Shown here one piece after another: positions 1 to 11,814 of a DNA stretch of 64,000 nucleotides. The stretch's first letter is position 1. Every line of letters begins with the position of its first letter. Position numbers and translations under genes: made by a program. Below the pieces are notes generated by a model. That model was given only the letters and a program-made list of their open reading frames with translations. It did no database searches and was not told where the DNA came from. This DNA is from Euptelea pleiosperma (Eukaryota > Streptophyta > Magnoliopsida > Ranunculales > Eupteleaceae): NCBI GenBank assembly GCA_035048495.1, contig CM068542.1, forward strand, positions 36,361,109 through 36,425,108, given 5' to 3'.

Positions 1-879
1 TCCACAGTTCCACTATCTCTTGAGACCACCCTGACCCCCTCGTTTTAAGTTTTTTCTGTTCTTGGCATTTCTCTCACTCTCCTCAATCCTATTTGTTGTT
101 CCACCATGTTTGTAACTTTGTACGCATGTATTCATGAATGCTTCCTTCAAAAAAATATATAATTAATTAATTTTTAAATCTACAAAACCTGCAAACTTAG
201 CAGGAAAAAAAACATAAAAACCCACAAATCCGCCTAGAACAAGAACGAAGGTTTGAGGGTGCAACACGGAAAGGTTACCCATCTTAGTACAACTCTCGTC
301 CAAAGTTCTGATGGGATCTAGTGCGTTAGAGTGCTGGTTAAAAAATAAGATTTTGTAAAGGTCAAAGAACACCAACGAGGTAGTCATCAGTCAACGGTCA
401 AACAAACAAACGAATGAGAGCTCCAACGAGAGATTCTTGACACAACATCTGATCTGATCTGTACTATTATTTATGATTATCATCATGATCTCAAGAAGTC
501 ATGTGATCTGTGCCCGTTTTTTTGTTAAGCTTCCCAAGATGTTGCATGCAAGGGCTTTTCCATTCCAAGGCGAGTTTTTGCTAGTAAAAATCTACTCAGA
601 ATCGACTCAAAATTGATTAACTAATTCCCTAATCAAGTAATTATGAGTCGAGTGTAGATCAAAAATATAGAGAAAAAGGACGGAAGAGAGAGAGAGAGAC
701 CACACAAGCCAGCTGCGAGGTTCTTGGAGGTACCGTCTGGTGGGGATGATGTGTCGCTATCGACAGCTTCCTTAGAATCCGTTCATGGCTAAATGCACCC
801 AGACACTGGCTATTATGGTGAGAGGGACTTCTCCTAAGCTACAAATGAATTTGCAAAAGTAATTATGGTTTAATTTCGT
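1..879. other. Intergenic sequence, no gene recognised
   Basis: I see no coding region, RNA gene or transposon end that I can support here. There is a short GA run near 685-702 and ordinary AT-rich plant intergenic sequence. The short open frames are not family-like. It could be flank of a gene outside the window. Confidence 0.5.
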
Positions 880-1227
880 GGGTCAGGATCAGGGGACACA
901 AAGTTTGAAACAAAATCTTACAACAATTTTGGTCTACCCACATGAAAGATAAATCAACGGCTGGTTTTTTGTGAGGATGATCTCCTCACCACAGTGATCA
1001 AGGCCTACACAGCTATTTTCTAACCCATCAGACGGTCCATAATTCTTCGAATTCTAAACCAGACTACGAATATTCAGAGTGATTTGAATTTTTGTGAGGG
1101 CGATCTCCTCACCCAAAAATCATCCCATTCCAAAACTTGTAATCTATAAATTGGGCCCGACAATATTTTTGATGTGAAATTTTGTGTCAAAATTTGTGTC
1201 CCCTGATCCTGATCCTGATCCTGACCC
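880..1227. mobile_element. Mutator-type MITE with perfect 9-bp target duplication
   Basis: The ends are inverted: GGGTCAGGATCAGGGGACAC on the left, and its complement on the right with two extra GATCCT units. The element is flanked on both sides by TAATTTCGT (871-879 and 1228-1236), a perfect 9-bp duplication, which is the length typical of Mutator-like elements. The 348-bp interior has no coding capacity and contains internal inverted segments around 'gatgatctcctcacc'. A related, older copy lies at 7340-7714. Confidence 0.85.
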
Positions 1228-1236
1228 TAATTTCGT

Positions 1237-1916
1237 TAATCCCATTTATTATTAGAAACAGAAGGCTGCTTTGAATCATCTTGATGGGTAATGAGAATGT
1301 AATAGTTCTGTACTTGTGTCTCTCCTCCTTTTGTTCAATAATGTCACAGTCAGACATATAAAGGGGTAGCAAAGCAAGGGGTTCCGCCCTTTTTTCTTCT
1401 TTTTGACCAACGGGTCCAGGTAAAAACCCTGTCAGCGAAAATGGTCCCCTCCTCTCCTCTCTAAGCAAAAAAAACGACACGTGGAACAACATATTTAGGG
1501 CCCACTGACCAAAGTGGACGTACAGATCAGAAATCGACATGATTGGTGATTTTCTAACCGTTGGATTTGATATTTTTCAAAAAAAAAAGCTTGAATTCAT
1601 CACTCAAGGTAGTTAGGGGGCCCTTAAAGAGTGAGTGTTGGACATAGCATTTTGGGTAAGTTTGCAAAAAAAAAAAGCTTTTGAAAGTTGAGGTGGGACC
1701 CACGTCTTAGATCTTTTGCTCTTGCAGCGGATCTAGAAAGAAATAGCAATCTGAGGTAGCGTGTGGGGCCGGGTAACGTAACCCAGTTGAAATAAATGGC
1801 ATCAAATTGAAAAGAGTAACGTAAAGTAGAGAGGATTCTCATTTATGTCCCTGAAGTAAGTGCCGTTTAACGATTAATGGCTTTCTTCATCCACTGACAA
1901 ACAATTCTTCTAGTGG
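1237..1916. other. Intergenic sequence, no gene recognised
   Basis: The stretch is non-coding and has A-runs at 1578-1589 and 1664-1676. The open frames on the minus strand here are short and show no family signature. Confidence 0.4.
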
Positions 1917-2556
1917 GAGTAAAACTTCTGTCACAAGATGTTGTGACCGAAATACGAGCCACTTGGCATACTATTAGAGGGCGCTGACCGTATGGATGTT
2001 TAGCCAGTCCCTCAATGGACTTGCAAACTAAAAATCAGCCTGATTAGTGATTTCTAAGTGTTGGATTAAAGTTATTTTTATGAGTTGATTTTTCTGTATG
2101 AATTTGAGCATTATTGAGCGTTATTTGGGTGCAAAGATCCAAATGCAGGTCCATCAAGGGACTGGCCAAACATCCATACGGTCGCAGCACTCAATACGAG
2201 CCACGTGTCACACGATCAGAGGTCACTGACCGTATGGATGTTTGGCCAGTCCCTCGATGGACCTACAAACCAAAAATCAGCCCGATTAGTGATTTACAAC
2301 CTTTGGATTTTTGCACCCAAATAACGCTCAATAATGCTCAAATTCCTACCATTAAAACCAACCCTTGAAAATAACTTCAAGTGAATTTAGAAATCACAAA
2401 TCAGACTGATTTTTTGTGTACCGGTCCACCAAGTGACTGGCCAAACGTCCATATGGTCATCGTCCTCTAATAGTATGCCTTGTGGCTCGTATTGAGTGCT
2501 GTGACCGGCTCCCATCACAACATCTTGTGACACATCTTTGGACAAAAATTTTACTC
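1917..2556. mobile_element. MITE with GAGTAAAACTT ends, 'CACAAGATGTTGTGAC' core type
   Basis: It begins GAGTAAAACTTCTGTCACAA and ends TTTTACTC. The interior is strongly palindromic and carries the motif 'ccatacggtc' / 'gaccgtatgg' several times, suggesting one copy inserted into or duplicated within another. Close relatives are at 16436-16841, 33352-33793 and 57277-57671. No coding capacity is visible. No clear target duplication is visible at this copy. Confidence 0.7.
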
Positions 2557-2580
2557 GCGGTGTCACTTATAAAAAACCAA

Positions 2581-2959
2581 GGTTTAAAAGGGGCCACTAT
2601 AACGGTATAACGGACTGGGGACGTTACTGTTTTTTTCCGTTATAACAACCGTTATAATGGATTGTAACACACATGGGCAAAAAAGGGAAAAAAAGGAAAA
2701 TTGAGAAAATAACGGAAAAATACATCGCTAAAATTCAAAATTTCAATAAAATCTATAACAAAAAATAATAGAAATATCAGGCCTTTTTTTAAACAAAAAT
2801 TTTCAAAAAATAACGGTCGCTATTTTTGTTACAACGGCCGTTGTTTTTTTAAAAAAGAAAAAACAGCCATGCAATTATTTTCTGAGCATTTTAACGGTAC
2901 ATAACGTAGTGGGTAGGTCCCAATCTGTTATTTTCGTTATAACGGCCGGTTTTTAAACT
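2581..2959. mobile_element. Palindromic TAACGG-rich MITE
   Basis: The left end GGTTTAAAAGGGGCC is mirrored by a right end GGCCGGTTTTTAAAC, and the arms are rich in 'ttataacgg' / 'ccgttata' motifs. It is a non-coding foldback-like element. A second copy is at 3381-3653, and the left part of another is near 33820, next to the same type of MITE end as here. Confidence 0.6.
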
Positions 2960-3171
2960 ACTAGGGGCAACACCTAAAAAGACGGTGGCCTTGTATGTGT
3001 GGACCAATTATACTTGCTTCTCTATGTTGCTAGTTTAAAGTAGAATTTGTCCCATGGTAAGTGTGTAACTTAACAATGATATTACTTTTTTGCACCTCAT
3101 CATTAAGTATTAAAACTAAGTTTATAAGGGTATTTGAGGAATTTTAATTTATTTCAATATTAATTTTAAAC

Positions 3172-3887
3172 TAGGGTTGCAAATGGACCGGTTAGCTGGA
3201 CGGTGTCTTTAAGGCCCGACCTGCTTTGGACTGGGTTTTGGCTAAGCAACTCAGCCCATTGACAGGCTTGAGGCCAGGCGTTGACCTAGCTTGGATGGCC
3301 GAATGGGCCTTTTCACTATAATCTTTATGGGCATATTATTTTTCAGTAAATTACTTAATTACAATGTGTCGTTTATATCATGGTTTAAGAAACGACCGTA
3401 ATAACGGCCGTTATAACAGATTCGGACTGGACCTCCCCCATTACGTTATGCACAGTTAAAACTCTTAGAAAATAACGGCAGTCATTTCCGTTATTTTCCC
3501 TTTTTTTTCGTTTTTGAATTTCAAATTTAAATTTCAGCACCATTTTTTCCATTATTGCCCATGAGCGTTACAATTCGTTATACCAGCCGTTATAATGGAA
3601 ATAACAGTAATGCCCCAGTCTGTTATACCGTCATAACGGCCCCTTTTAAACCATGGTTTATACGGTTCAAGTTCTTTTAACTTTCCTACTGTTTGAATAA
3701 GAGTAAGAGGATACCGATCAAAAAAATAAAAAAGAGTAAGAAGATAATTGGTTGGGTCAGGCTGGGACTAGGTTTCATTGTCAGTCTTGGCCCAATCCTG
3801 CTCCAGAAATATGAAGGCCCGATTTTAGCCCAGGCCAGGTTTCTAGTGTCTCAGGCCTCAGCCCGACCCGGCCCTTTTGCAATCCTA
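3172..3887. mobile_element. Probable hAT-type MITE (TAGGGTTGCAAA ends) with nested MITE
   Basis: The ends TAGGGTTGCAAA and TTTTGCAATCCTA are inverted and resemble common plant hAT-derived MITE termini. The body contains 'ggcccgacc'-type GC-rich blocks. The TAACGG-type MITE at 3381-3653 splits it. I cannot see an 8-bp duplication, so the outer ends could belong to two different old copies. Confidence 0.45.
3381..3653. mobile_element. Palindromic TAACGG-rich MITE, second copy
   Basis: The ends are TGGTTTAA and TTTTAAACCA, with mirrored arms built of 'taacggccgttata'-like motifs. It matches the 2581-2959 element in opposite halves and sits inside the 3172-3887 repeat. Confidence 0.6.
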
Positions 3888-4884
3888 ATTGGAAGTTATG
3901 AAGTTTTAAAATTTTCACAAAAATAGAAAAAAAGAAAGAAAAAAAAAAAGAAAGAAAGAAAAACTTTCCTCCCTGTTTATAAAAAAAAATAATAGGGAGC
4001 ACCCTACGTTTAGGAAATTCCTCACCTCCGGATGTGCCTGATCAACGGTGTGCTTAGACCCTCCCCTATGTATGGCACGTACCACTAAACCTTACTTGCT
4101 TAAGAAAGTAAGCAAGGAGGATCTAAGTGGCCCATTACTCAGGCCCACCCGAAGGGAAGGTGGACTACATTTATCTCCTATCTCATTTTGCCATTTAAAG
4201 ATGTTATGTAGCAAAAATCACGTGGTTATTTATGTGATTGGATCGCATATTTATACTGACCAATAATTGTTTTGCTCATCCCTTTTTATCATGGGGTTTA
4301 TGAACAGGCCCATGGGTGGGTTTCAAGCCCATGATACTAATGGTTGAATCTAATGGTTAGAAATCACAATCTAATGGTGTTGATGTTTTTCCACTTTTAG
4401 GAACAGGGAAGAAATTGACCCCTCTCTCTCTTTCTCTCTCTACCTTTGTAACCCAAGAAAGCCCGAGCCTGAACCTAGGGGACCAAATATCCATGAGCTC
4501 AGTGGGCCCTAAAATGATTTCCAGATGGCATTTTTAAGAGGGAAGACTTCAAATTTTCATAGGTTTATTTTCAACTGTGGGATTCGAACATTATTTGGGG
4601 TACTTAGATCTAGATGTTAAAAGAAAAAAAAAGATGTGCCACATGGTATGTAGGTTCACCTACCTAGGGATGAGCCAAACATCCGGTTAGTGGTCTCTAA
4701 TAATGTGCCACGTAGGTTATACTATGATCCGTCCGTTGATAATGTTGACGACGGAAAGTGTGAACCGCGTGGCACAATCTTAATGACCACTGACCCTATA
4801 GTGATTTCAAACTTTTGGATCTTTGTACCCCATAAGGCTCAAATTCCACTGTTAAAAAACAACCCAAGAAAATGACTACAATCC
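3888..4884. repeat. Segmental repeat P, copy of 34.1-35.6 kb
   Basis: This stretch ('ggaagttatgaagttttaaaa', then 'gcaccctacgtttagg', then 'taagaaagtaagcaagga', then 'gaacaggcccatg') recurs in the same order at about 34125-35600. The 34-kb copy differs mainly by a Harbinger-type MITE insertion at 34438-34934. There is no gene; the short open frames are not family-like. Confidence 0.75.
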
Positions 4885-5137
4885 GAGTAAAACTTTGATG
4901 ACTTGTACCTGTGATCGGCACGTGCATTTTGTACTGGCTGACCACCTCCACCTCGGCCTCACTACACGCGTACCCAGGTAAGGAGTGAAACTTTGATGAT
5001 TGGGCCCTGTCTTCAAGTAGAAGTGTTTAGGCAAAAAGTACTTTTGAGTACACCCTGGATACGTGTGTGGTAAGGCCGAGGTGGTCAGCCCGTACAAAAT
5101 CCACGTGCCGACGGCCCGGTCAACAGAGTTTTAATTC
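4885..5137. mobile_element. MITE with GAGTAAAACTT ends, 'TTTGATGAC' core type
   Basis: It starts GAGTAAAACTTTGATGAC and ends AGAGTTTTAATTC, and is flanked by CTACAATCC and the diverged CTACAACCT. The core contains inverted 'gaggtggtcagcccgtacaaaatcc' segments. Relatives are at 23289-23510, 35604-35970 (interrupted), 45303-45574 and 56446-56681. Confidence 0.65.
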
Positions 5138-5150
5138 TACAACCTATTTA

Positions 5151-6308
5151 GAGCAACTCCAACCGTGGTCTCTATTTTAAAGACCCAAAATATAATTTTT
5201 TATGAAAAAGTGTATTTGGAGCTCATTGGTTCTCACAATGGCTCCAACCAACACATTTCTATAACACTATTCACCTATCTCTATAACAATATTTGTAATC
5301 ATTTTTCTCCCAAAACTTTACAAAAGCTCAATAAATTCCCTCCAAAATTTAATTTTTACTCTAATTTTGAATTGATAAAATATATAATTTAAATAATTAT
5401 AAAATTTTATTATAATTTAGTGGATCGGATCGGGTTCAGAACTCTATTCTATCTATCGGATCAGTTCCAGATCACGATTATGTGATCCGATATCTTCAGT
5501 TCGGATCCGGATCAACATATTTTTTTATCGGATTGGGTCTGAATTAGTAGGGGTATCAATGGGTCGGTTCCAGATCTGATTTTTATTGGTTTCGGTTCTT
5601 AACAGTTCTGGTTCTCAAAATGATGGACCCAAAACCGGAACTGATTATTTGGTTTCTGTCGGTTACGGTTCCGAGTATATCGGTTCCAATCTCGATAATA
5701 TGAAAATTTTAACACCTCTACATTGATTCCGGTTCCTATCGGTTCGCTTCCGAGTCCTATCGGTTTCGGTTCCATATTAAACTACTAAGAACCGTAACTA
5801 TTATTTTTGGTTTGGTTTCGATTCCGATTCTTTTTTAATCGGTTCCCAAAAATGTGGAACCGGAATCAGTGTTTTTGGTTCCGGTTAAACAAGTAAAATT
5901 GACATCCCTAAGCCCTAATTAATATATAATAAAAATTATTATTTTTAAATATACATTAAATATATTAAATATTAGTCTCATTTTAAAGGTATCGACGATA
6001 CCTTTTCAATGATACTAATTTAAAAAAAAATGAATTTATATATTAAAAGTTATACACATTTTATTAAAATATAGTTGAAATTGTAAAATGATATATTCAG
6101 AATAATATTGTACATGAGTACAATCAAAAGGGTAGTGTGGGCATTTATATAATATGAATAGTAATAGAGATGTTTTTTAGAGACCCCTCGTGGGTCTCCA
6201 GATATAGAGACCCAAAATGGGGTCTCCATTTTAGAGACGCCGTATGGAGTACGGTTGGAGCATCTCCACTCTCCAAATTGGAGATTTGGCATTCGGTTGG
6301 AGATGCTC
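5151..6308. mobile_element. PIF/Harbinger-type element with TTA target duplication
   Basis: The ends GAGCAACTCCAACCG and CGGTTGGAGATGCTC are inverted and the element is flanked by TTA (5148-5150 and 6309-6311), the 3-bp duplication typical of PIF/Harbinger. The paralogous site near 35995 ('acaacctattta') lacks it. The interior is AT-rich and non-coding and hosts another MITE (5548-5910). A second, internal copy of the end motif near 6249-6265 suggests an end duplication. Confidence 0.75.
5548..5910. mobile_element. hAT-type MITE (TAGGGGTATCAAT ends)
   Basis: TAGGGGTATCAAT at the left is mirrored by ATTGACATCCCTA at the right, a classic plant hAT-MITE terminus. The interior is built of degenerate 'cggttccggttc' motifs. 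It is nested in the Harbinger-type element. Confidence 0.65.
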
Positions 6309-6311
6309 TTA

Positions 6312-6598
6312 TATTTATTGAGGTACATGTCAACGATTTAAATGGGGAGACTTTAAGTTTTGATGTTCCCCGGGGCCAGGGAAAAAATTAGCTCGCCCGG
6401 AGGACTTCGAACATTGAAGGACCCCTCCCAAAATGTTGGACAAGTACCCATTGTTAACCACTAACCAAGGGCTTAACGTGGGTTGAGTTAAGGGATTGGG
6501 GTACTTGTCAGACATTTTAGGTGAGGAGACTTCAAGGTTTGATCTCCCCCGAGGCCAAGGAATGTTTCTATTAATTCCATTGGGTTGGCTCGTCGTAC
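6312..6598. repeat. Repeat with 'cttcaaagtttgatgtcccc' motifs
   Basis: This segment ('gacttcaaggtttgatctccc', 'ccctcccaaaatgt', 'gggtacttgtcagacatttta') recurs at 10925-11050 and 36000-36250. It has inverted 'acttgtc...gacaagta' pairs and is probably another old non-autonomous element. There is no gene. Confidence 0.5.
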
Positions 6599-6772
6599 GA
6601 CAACCTATTTGCGTGGAATCTATTTAATAATTGAAATGGAGTTTTGAGCACCGATTTATTGTCTCCGGAAAGTCCTTCTCACCTCTCACCTACTATATCT
6701 AGGCCATTTAATTCCATTCGGCGGCCTTAGCTTCTAGCCTTCAACAATTCAATTTCTGTGAAAATTCTAAAC
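6599..6772. repeat. Orphan copy of the BAHD upstream region
   Basis: The sequence 'gtctccggaaagtccttctc', then 'ccatttaattccattcgg', then 'ccttagcttctagcc', then 'caattcaatttc' matches in order the DNA just 5' of BAHD A (about 21345-21400); the first part also matches the 5' region of BAHD C (45616-45640). No coding sequence follows. It is replaced by a MITE-like block and later a solo LTR. I infer a relic of a duplicated BAHD unit whose gene was lost or never copied. Confidence 0.6.
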
Positions 6773-7098
6773 CTGCAACTCGGTTGGGTTGGGGATCAAC
6801 CCTAGCCCAACCCGGCCTGCAAGGCTATGAAACCTAACCCAACCCAACCCGAGGTCGAGCCTAGAGTTCACAGCCCAAGCCCAACTCGATCGGATTGGTC
6901 GGGTTAGTCCGGTTGGTTAATTTTCTTTTTTATAGTGTGTGTGTGTCGGGTTCATGTTGGGCTGAATCCTCGACCCAAGCCCAACTCACTTTGATCAGGT
7001 CGTCAAAATTCAGGCCCGAGCCCAACCCGAGTATTGAATGGACCAACCCAAACCTAACCGAATGTCGGATTGAGTCCGCCTAAGTTGTTGCCCTAGTT
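6773..7098. repeat. Pro/Gly-like 'caacccgacc' repeat, likely hAT MITE
   Basis: A GC-rich block of 'ccaacccga' and 'cgggttgg' motifs in inverted orientation is bounded by 'ctgcaactcggttggg' and 'gttgttgccctagtta'. The ends are weakly inverted. The structure resembles the 3172-3887 element. Non-coding. Confidence 0.35.
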
Positions 7099-7339
7099 AC
7101 AGGTGATGTATACCTTTTAACACTAAAAGACCAAAACACCCCTCTTCTTTTTACTTAAAAAAAGTAAGGACATTTGGGCGAAAGGCAAGAAGGGCCTTTC
7201 CTTTTTAATAAGTAGAATAAAAGTGCCAGAACACCATGGATAAAAAACCCATGAATTAAAAATTTTCTCGGGTCCCACTCTCCATATTGCACTATTAAAG
7301 GAGAAATTTTTTCATCCTTACCATGAATTTTGATATCTA

Positions 7340-7714
7340 GGGTCAGGCTCAGCGAACACATATTTTCACACAAAAAAATCGTCGGGGGCCAATATATAAA
7401 TTAGAAGTCTTGGAATGGGATGATTTTTGGTGAGGATGGTCTCTATGGTAAGGAGATGACCCTCACAAAAATTCAAATCATTATAATATTCGTAGCATGT
7501 TTTACAAGTTAAAGGATTATGGACTATCTATTTTTTACCGTTAACTTGAAACCCACATTTGATGATGTTAGAAATTTTAGAATGGGCTGATTTTTTGTAG
7601 GAGTGATCTATATAGTGAGCAGATCATCCTAACTCAAAAATCAGCCATTGACTTATCTTCCATGTGGGTACACCAAAAATGTGTGTGAAAATATGTGCCT
7701 GCTGAGCTTGACCC
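7340..7714. mobile_element. Mutator-type MITE, older copy
   Basis: The ends GGGTCAGGCTCAGCGAACAC and its imperfect complement ending CTTGACCC match the terminus of the 880-1227 MITE. Flanks TGATATCTA and TTTGATCTA are a decayed 9-bp duplication. Internal 'gatgatttttggtgagga' and mirrored segments are shared with 61.8-62.1 kb. Confidence 0.65.
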
Positions 7715-7725
7715 TTTGATCTAGG

Positions 7726-10700
7726 TGATATTCGCTCAAAAGTGCTTATTTTAAGCAATTATCTTTTTAGCGTTATCGCACTCTCCTACGTAAAAGGCTC
7801 TATTTATCTACTTTTCTACGTAAGAGTCTCTTCTATTGCGTAGAACACACTTTTCTGGACGAAATGGTATATTTGCATGCATTAAACACATTTTCGGAAG
7901 TCTAGATATTAAGCCGTTCTGATAAAGTCTCATTACGCGCTTCTTCTGTCGCAGGAAACCCCGATGGGACGATTCTCGAGACTTGTGGGCCCAAATCGAT
8001 CATGAAAGCCCATTATCAAAGCTTAAAGAGCCCACATGCTATGACTAGAAGATATGGGCCAAATATGGGCTGAATAAGAGGACCAAAAAGCCGGCCCAAA
8101 GAACGAAGAGAGCAGGAGATCCAATGACCAAGAGACGGACCAAAGCGTTTAAAGCCACATGAGTCGGCAATGAATGATAGTCTACTCTACTGGAGAAGCT
8201 TGAGGATGGTCACAGTGAAGACCAGGGTTCCAGACCCTCTGCCAACACTTTTCTCCATTTTTTTTATACTTTCTCTCTCATCTCTCCTTATTCTCTCTCT
8301 CTCTTCATCTTTCGATCCTCGAATCTACTGACCTAACCCCAGAACTCCTACCCTTCGGCTCTATCTCATCTCCCTTAGCTTTCTGACCGTTGGATCTTCC
8401 ATCGGACCGTTGGATCTTCAATCGGACCGTTGGATCTCTCTAGATCCGTCGATCTACCAATCTGGGTCCCAATCAAGTCACCATCCATCCGATCGCCATC
8501 AGACTGTCTGTCACATCATCTTATGAGACGATGGACATCATCAATCCATGTGGGCCAGTATCCGGGCCCATCATCATCGACCCGCTGTCCGACCAGTTAG
8601 TGGACCCCGTGAACTTCAAAATAACTTTAATTAAATTTTAAAAAATGGGGGGTCCACTAATTGGGGACATTCCCCAAAGAAAAGTAGTATTTTACTTAAA
8701 AAAAAAAAATTAATATTTTTTTATTTCCTAAAAATCCTAATTTCCATTAATGGAAATTAGGAGCTTATAAAAAGGGGGAAGGAGGGGGACGAACCCTAAT
8801 TTTTAAAGCCCCTCTCCTCCTCTCCTTCCCCCAACGGCTTCTCCTTCTTTCCCTTCTCCTTCTTTCACTCTCTTTTGGCCCGAATATCACTTTCTTCTTC
8901 TTCTTCTTCTTCTTCTTCTTCTTCTTCTTCTTCTTTGTCTCCTTTTCCGGCGAACCTGCAACTTCCGGCCAAGTCTTCGACCACTGTCTCCATGCTAATC
9001 AATGCAACACCGCCCCCCCCACCGGCAACCAGTTCCAAACGGTTCCATCTCTCATCACCGTTGGGTCTCCACGGCCAGCACCGCCCAAGCACCTTCTCGC
9101 CATTAAAATCGGCGAGCTCCGGTGCTGCCTGTTTGCACCCCCTGCAATATCATGATTCACGGTTCAGACCGTGAGATCCTTAACACCTGCCATTCCGGTA
9201 AGTCTTCCTTCTTTCTCTGCTTCTACTTCTTTCTTATTTCTTTCTTCTTTCTTCTTCTTTCTTCTACTTTCTTCACCGCCCCTATAAGCAGTTCCGGCGA
9301 GCAACCACCGTTCCAGTCGGACTGGTTCATCTCCTCCGATTCCCTTTCAAGCTAACCCTTTCTCTCAATTTTTTAGCCACGGCCTGCAAGAGAGCAGGCC
9401 GTTATTTCCACCTCAGCAGCAAGGTGCTGTCCGCCTCCTCTTCTCTCAAAGCCTCTCATCCCGTCTCACTTCGACCACCGGAGTTGTAGAACTCCGGTCG
9501 GTTTTTAGCCACCAGCGCCTCCACCACAGCCATCAAACCCTCTCTCTACCGCCTTCTCTCCCTTCTAGCCATCCTTCTTGCTGGTTTACTGGTCGAACCA
9601 GCAAGAAAAACTTGCTGCCAAGCCGTTGCACACCAACGGTTCTCTCCACTGCAACAGCGTCTTCAACTAGTTCAACCACGGGCAGACCATCATCTCCTCC
9701 TCTTTAGCAGGTCTGTGCACCTCACAGACTTGCAACTCCATCTTCACGCCTTCCTTTTCTTCACCTGCTACACCCAACAGTCCCTTTCTCCTCACGGTGT
9801 TGGCCGGAAATCACCGTCAAAACAACCTACAACCGCTGCCATCAAGGACAGCAAGTATGAACGGCATCTTTACCAATTGTAGGTTACTCCACCTCATTTT
9901 CTCCCTCACCGGAGTTGCAGGTTTGCAACTCCGGTTACCTCTGCATGTACGCCACAACCTGTTGCCTCACACTCCTCTCAAAGGATCCAACCAAACCAAC
10001 TCATCTCCTTGCTAGACTGTGCACGTCCTCTCTCACGTCAGCACTTTCTCCTCCAAAGGCAAAGCAGCATTCTGCCATGGCCTTCTCTCTCCGAGCAACA
10101 CCAAAAGCTTGCAGCTCCACCAAAAGAGAGGTGCAGCAGCACATCACCATCTCCAAGCCTGCAAGCGCACACCATGCACTCAAGGAAATCACCCAACAAG
10201 TGGACCACCTTCATTGGCCAGCTTGGCCAATCTCTAAATCTCGCTCCGGTAAGTCTCAAGGTATTCACTTTCTCTCTCTAGGGAACATCCCCAGGCTGAT
10301 CGCCTTTTTGCACCACTGACTCCGTTCGGTGAATGCAAGAGGGTGAGTTTTTCTCTCACCTCTACCTTGTCGGCCGGTAAACGACCGAGGTGTGAAAATT
10401 CTCTCTCTACCTTCTTCCTCTCTCTCTAAAATCTCTTTTTACATGCTTTCTTACATGCTTTCTAGAATAGATTTACCGCTTTATTTATTTCTGTCATTTA
10501 TTTCATGTAAGCAACAGTTTAATTAATGCAATTTGAGTTTGATGATTTTAGTCTTCTCTGGATCTCTTGGATGTGTTTTTAATCTCGACTCGCCATTCTC
10601 ATCTTTCCACGTTTCTCTTGTATATTATCTGTCATTTTATGTTCTTATTTGCGCTAATCCGACTAATCCCGAGTGCGGATCGACATCCGACACGAATCCC

Positions 10701-10799
10701 TATACAAATCTATCAATTTTGCAGGATAATCGGATAAATATTACAAATGTGTTGAAGTTAGGGTTTCCGTACCAACGACACGGAAAAACCCTACTTTCA
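7726..10799. mobile_element. Solo LTR, 3074 bp, with CTAGG target duplication
   Basis: It begins TGATATTCGCTC, ends CTACTTTCA and is flanked by CTAGG on both sides (7721-7725 and 10800-10804). TG...CA ends and a 5-bp duplication are diagnostic of LTR retrotransposon insertion. No reverse transcriptase, integrase or gag reading frame is present, so this is a solo LTR. It carries a TATA-like box ('cttataaaaaggg', 8764-8776) followed by a C/T-rich leader with a (TTC)n tract (8888-8933), which creates spurious serine-rich open frames. The flank continues at 10805 with 'cacttatagttaagcgcccacc', which is uninterrupted at about 45174 upstream of BAHD C. Confidence 0.8.
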
Positions 10800-10804
10800 C
10801 TAGG

Positions 10805-11056
10805 CATCCTGACACTTATAGTTAAGCGCCCACCAGTCTTGGAGTTAAGGTGGCCGTCAACGTCAACTACAATTACCCTTAACAGTGAAGAAAAAGCTAT
10901 AGAGTGACGGGCCACGTTGAGAAAAAATTTGATGGCCCTGAGGGACTTCAAACTTTGATGTCCCCCTCCCAAAAAATGTCTGACGAGTAACCCTTGTTAA
11001 CCACTAACTGGGGACTTAACGCGGTTGAGTTAAGGGATTGCAGTATATGTGACTTA
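10805..11056. repeat. Continuation of duplicated flank
   Basis: The segment 'acacttatagttaagcgccc' to 'ggtggccgtc' matches 45174-45260 upstream of BAHD C. It is followed by the 'ccctcccaaaaaatgtctga' repeat shared with 6.4 and 36.1 kb. No gene. Confidence 0.6.
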
Positions 11057-11058
11057 GG

Positions 11059-11814
11059 CTGCGTTTGTTTTTTACAAATGGGCGCACATTAACGTTGTTG
11101 TGCGCAACTTAGCCAAAAAACGTATGTTTGCTTGTACCAATGTGTATGACTCACAATGTGCACCAGGGCCCTTAATGTGCGCCAAGGCACGTGTTGCAGC
11201 GCCTCCCTGGAACACGGACGAAATTGTGTGATACAACACGCGTTGTTGTATCATAAGACATACTTATGATGCATCACACTATATTTAAATCAAAATTTTT
11301 ATTATATTGTATATATTATATATTACATAAAATAATATATATAATATATTATAATATTATATTATTATATAATATAATAATAATATATTAATATTAATAT
11401 TATTATATTATAATAATATTATGTAATAATATAATATAATAAAATAATATTATATATGATTATCATATAATAATATGATATATTATTATAATAAAAAAAA
11501 ATATATTATAATATATAAATAATACTATGTAATATATAACATATAATAAAAATATATTATATTACATATTATATGAATATGTAAAACGTATAAAAATATT
11601 AGAGTACGCGTGGCAGTCTAGAAATATTTATGTATAATTTTATATAATGCAACACTATACATCGAATCAGATGTAACATCCACCATCATTTGCACAAACA
11701 AATGTACATAATCAATTTTTGCGCGTGATTTGTTGAGCTCTTCCAAACATCATTCATTAGAATTCGCGTGCATTGAATGTGTGCGTATTCAAAGCGCGCA
11801 CGTCCAAAAACACG
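11059..11814. mobile_element. Possible MITE with very AT-rich core
   Basis: The left end GGCTGCGTTTGTTTTTTAC and the right end 'gcgcgcacgtccaaaaacacgc' are imperfectly inverted. The core from about 11279 to 11580 is almost pure A/T ('ataatat' motifs). No target duplication is clear, so the call is tentative. Confidence 0.35.

Noticed and set aside
8865..9174. Open frames with poly-serine or poly-glutamate
   Set aside because: They are produced by the (TTC)n tract inside the solo LTR; no family-like sequence, and both strands are open for the same reason.
11279..11580. Matrix attachment or replication origin in AT-rich DNA
   Set aside because: AT-richness alone is not evidence; the block lies between possible MITE ends.
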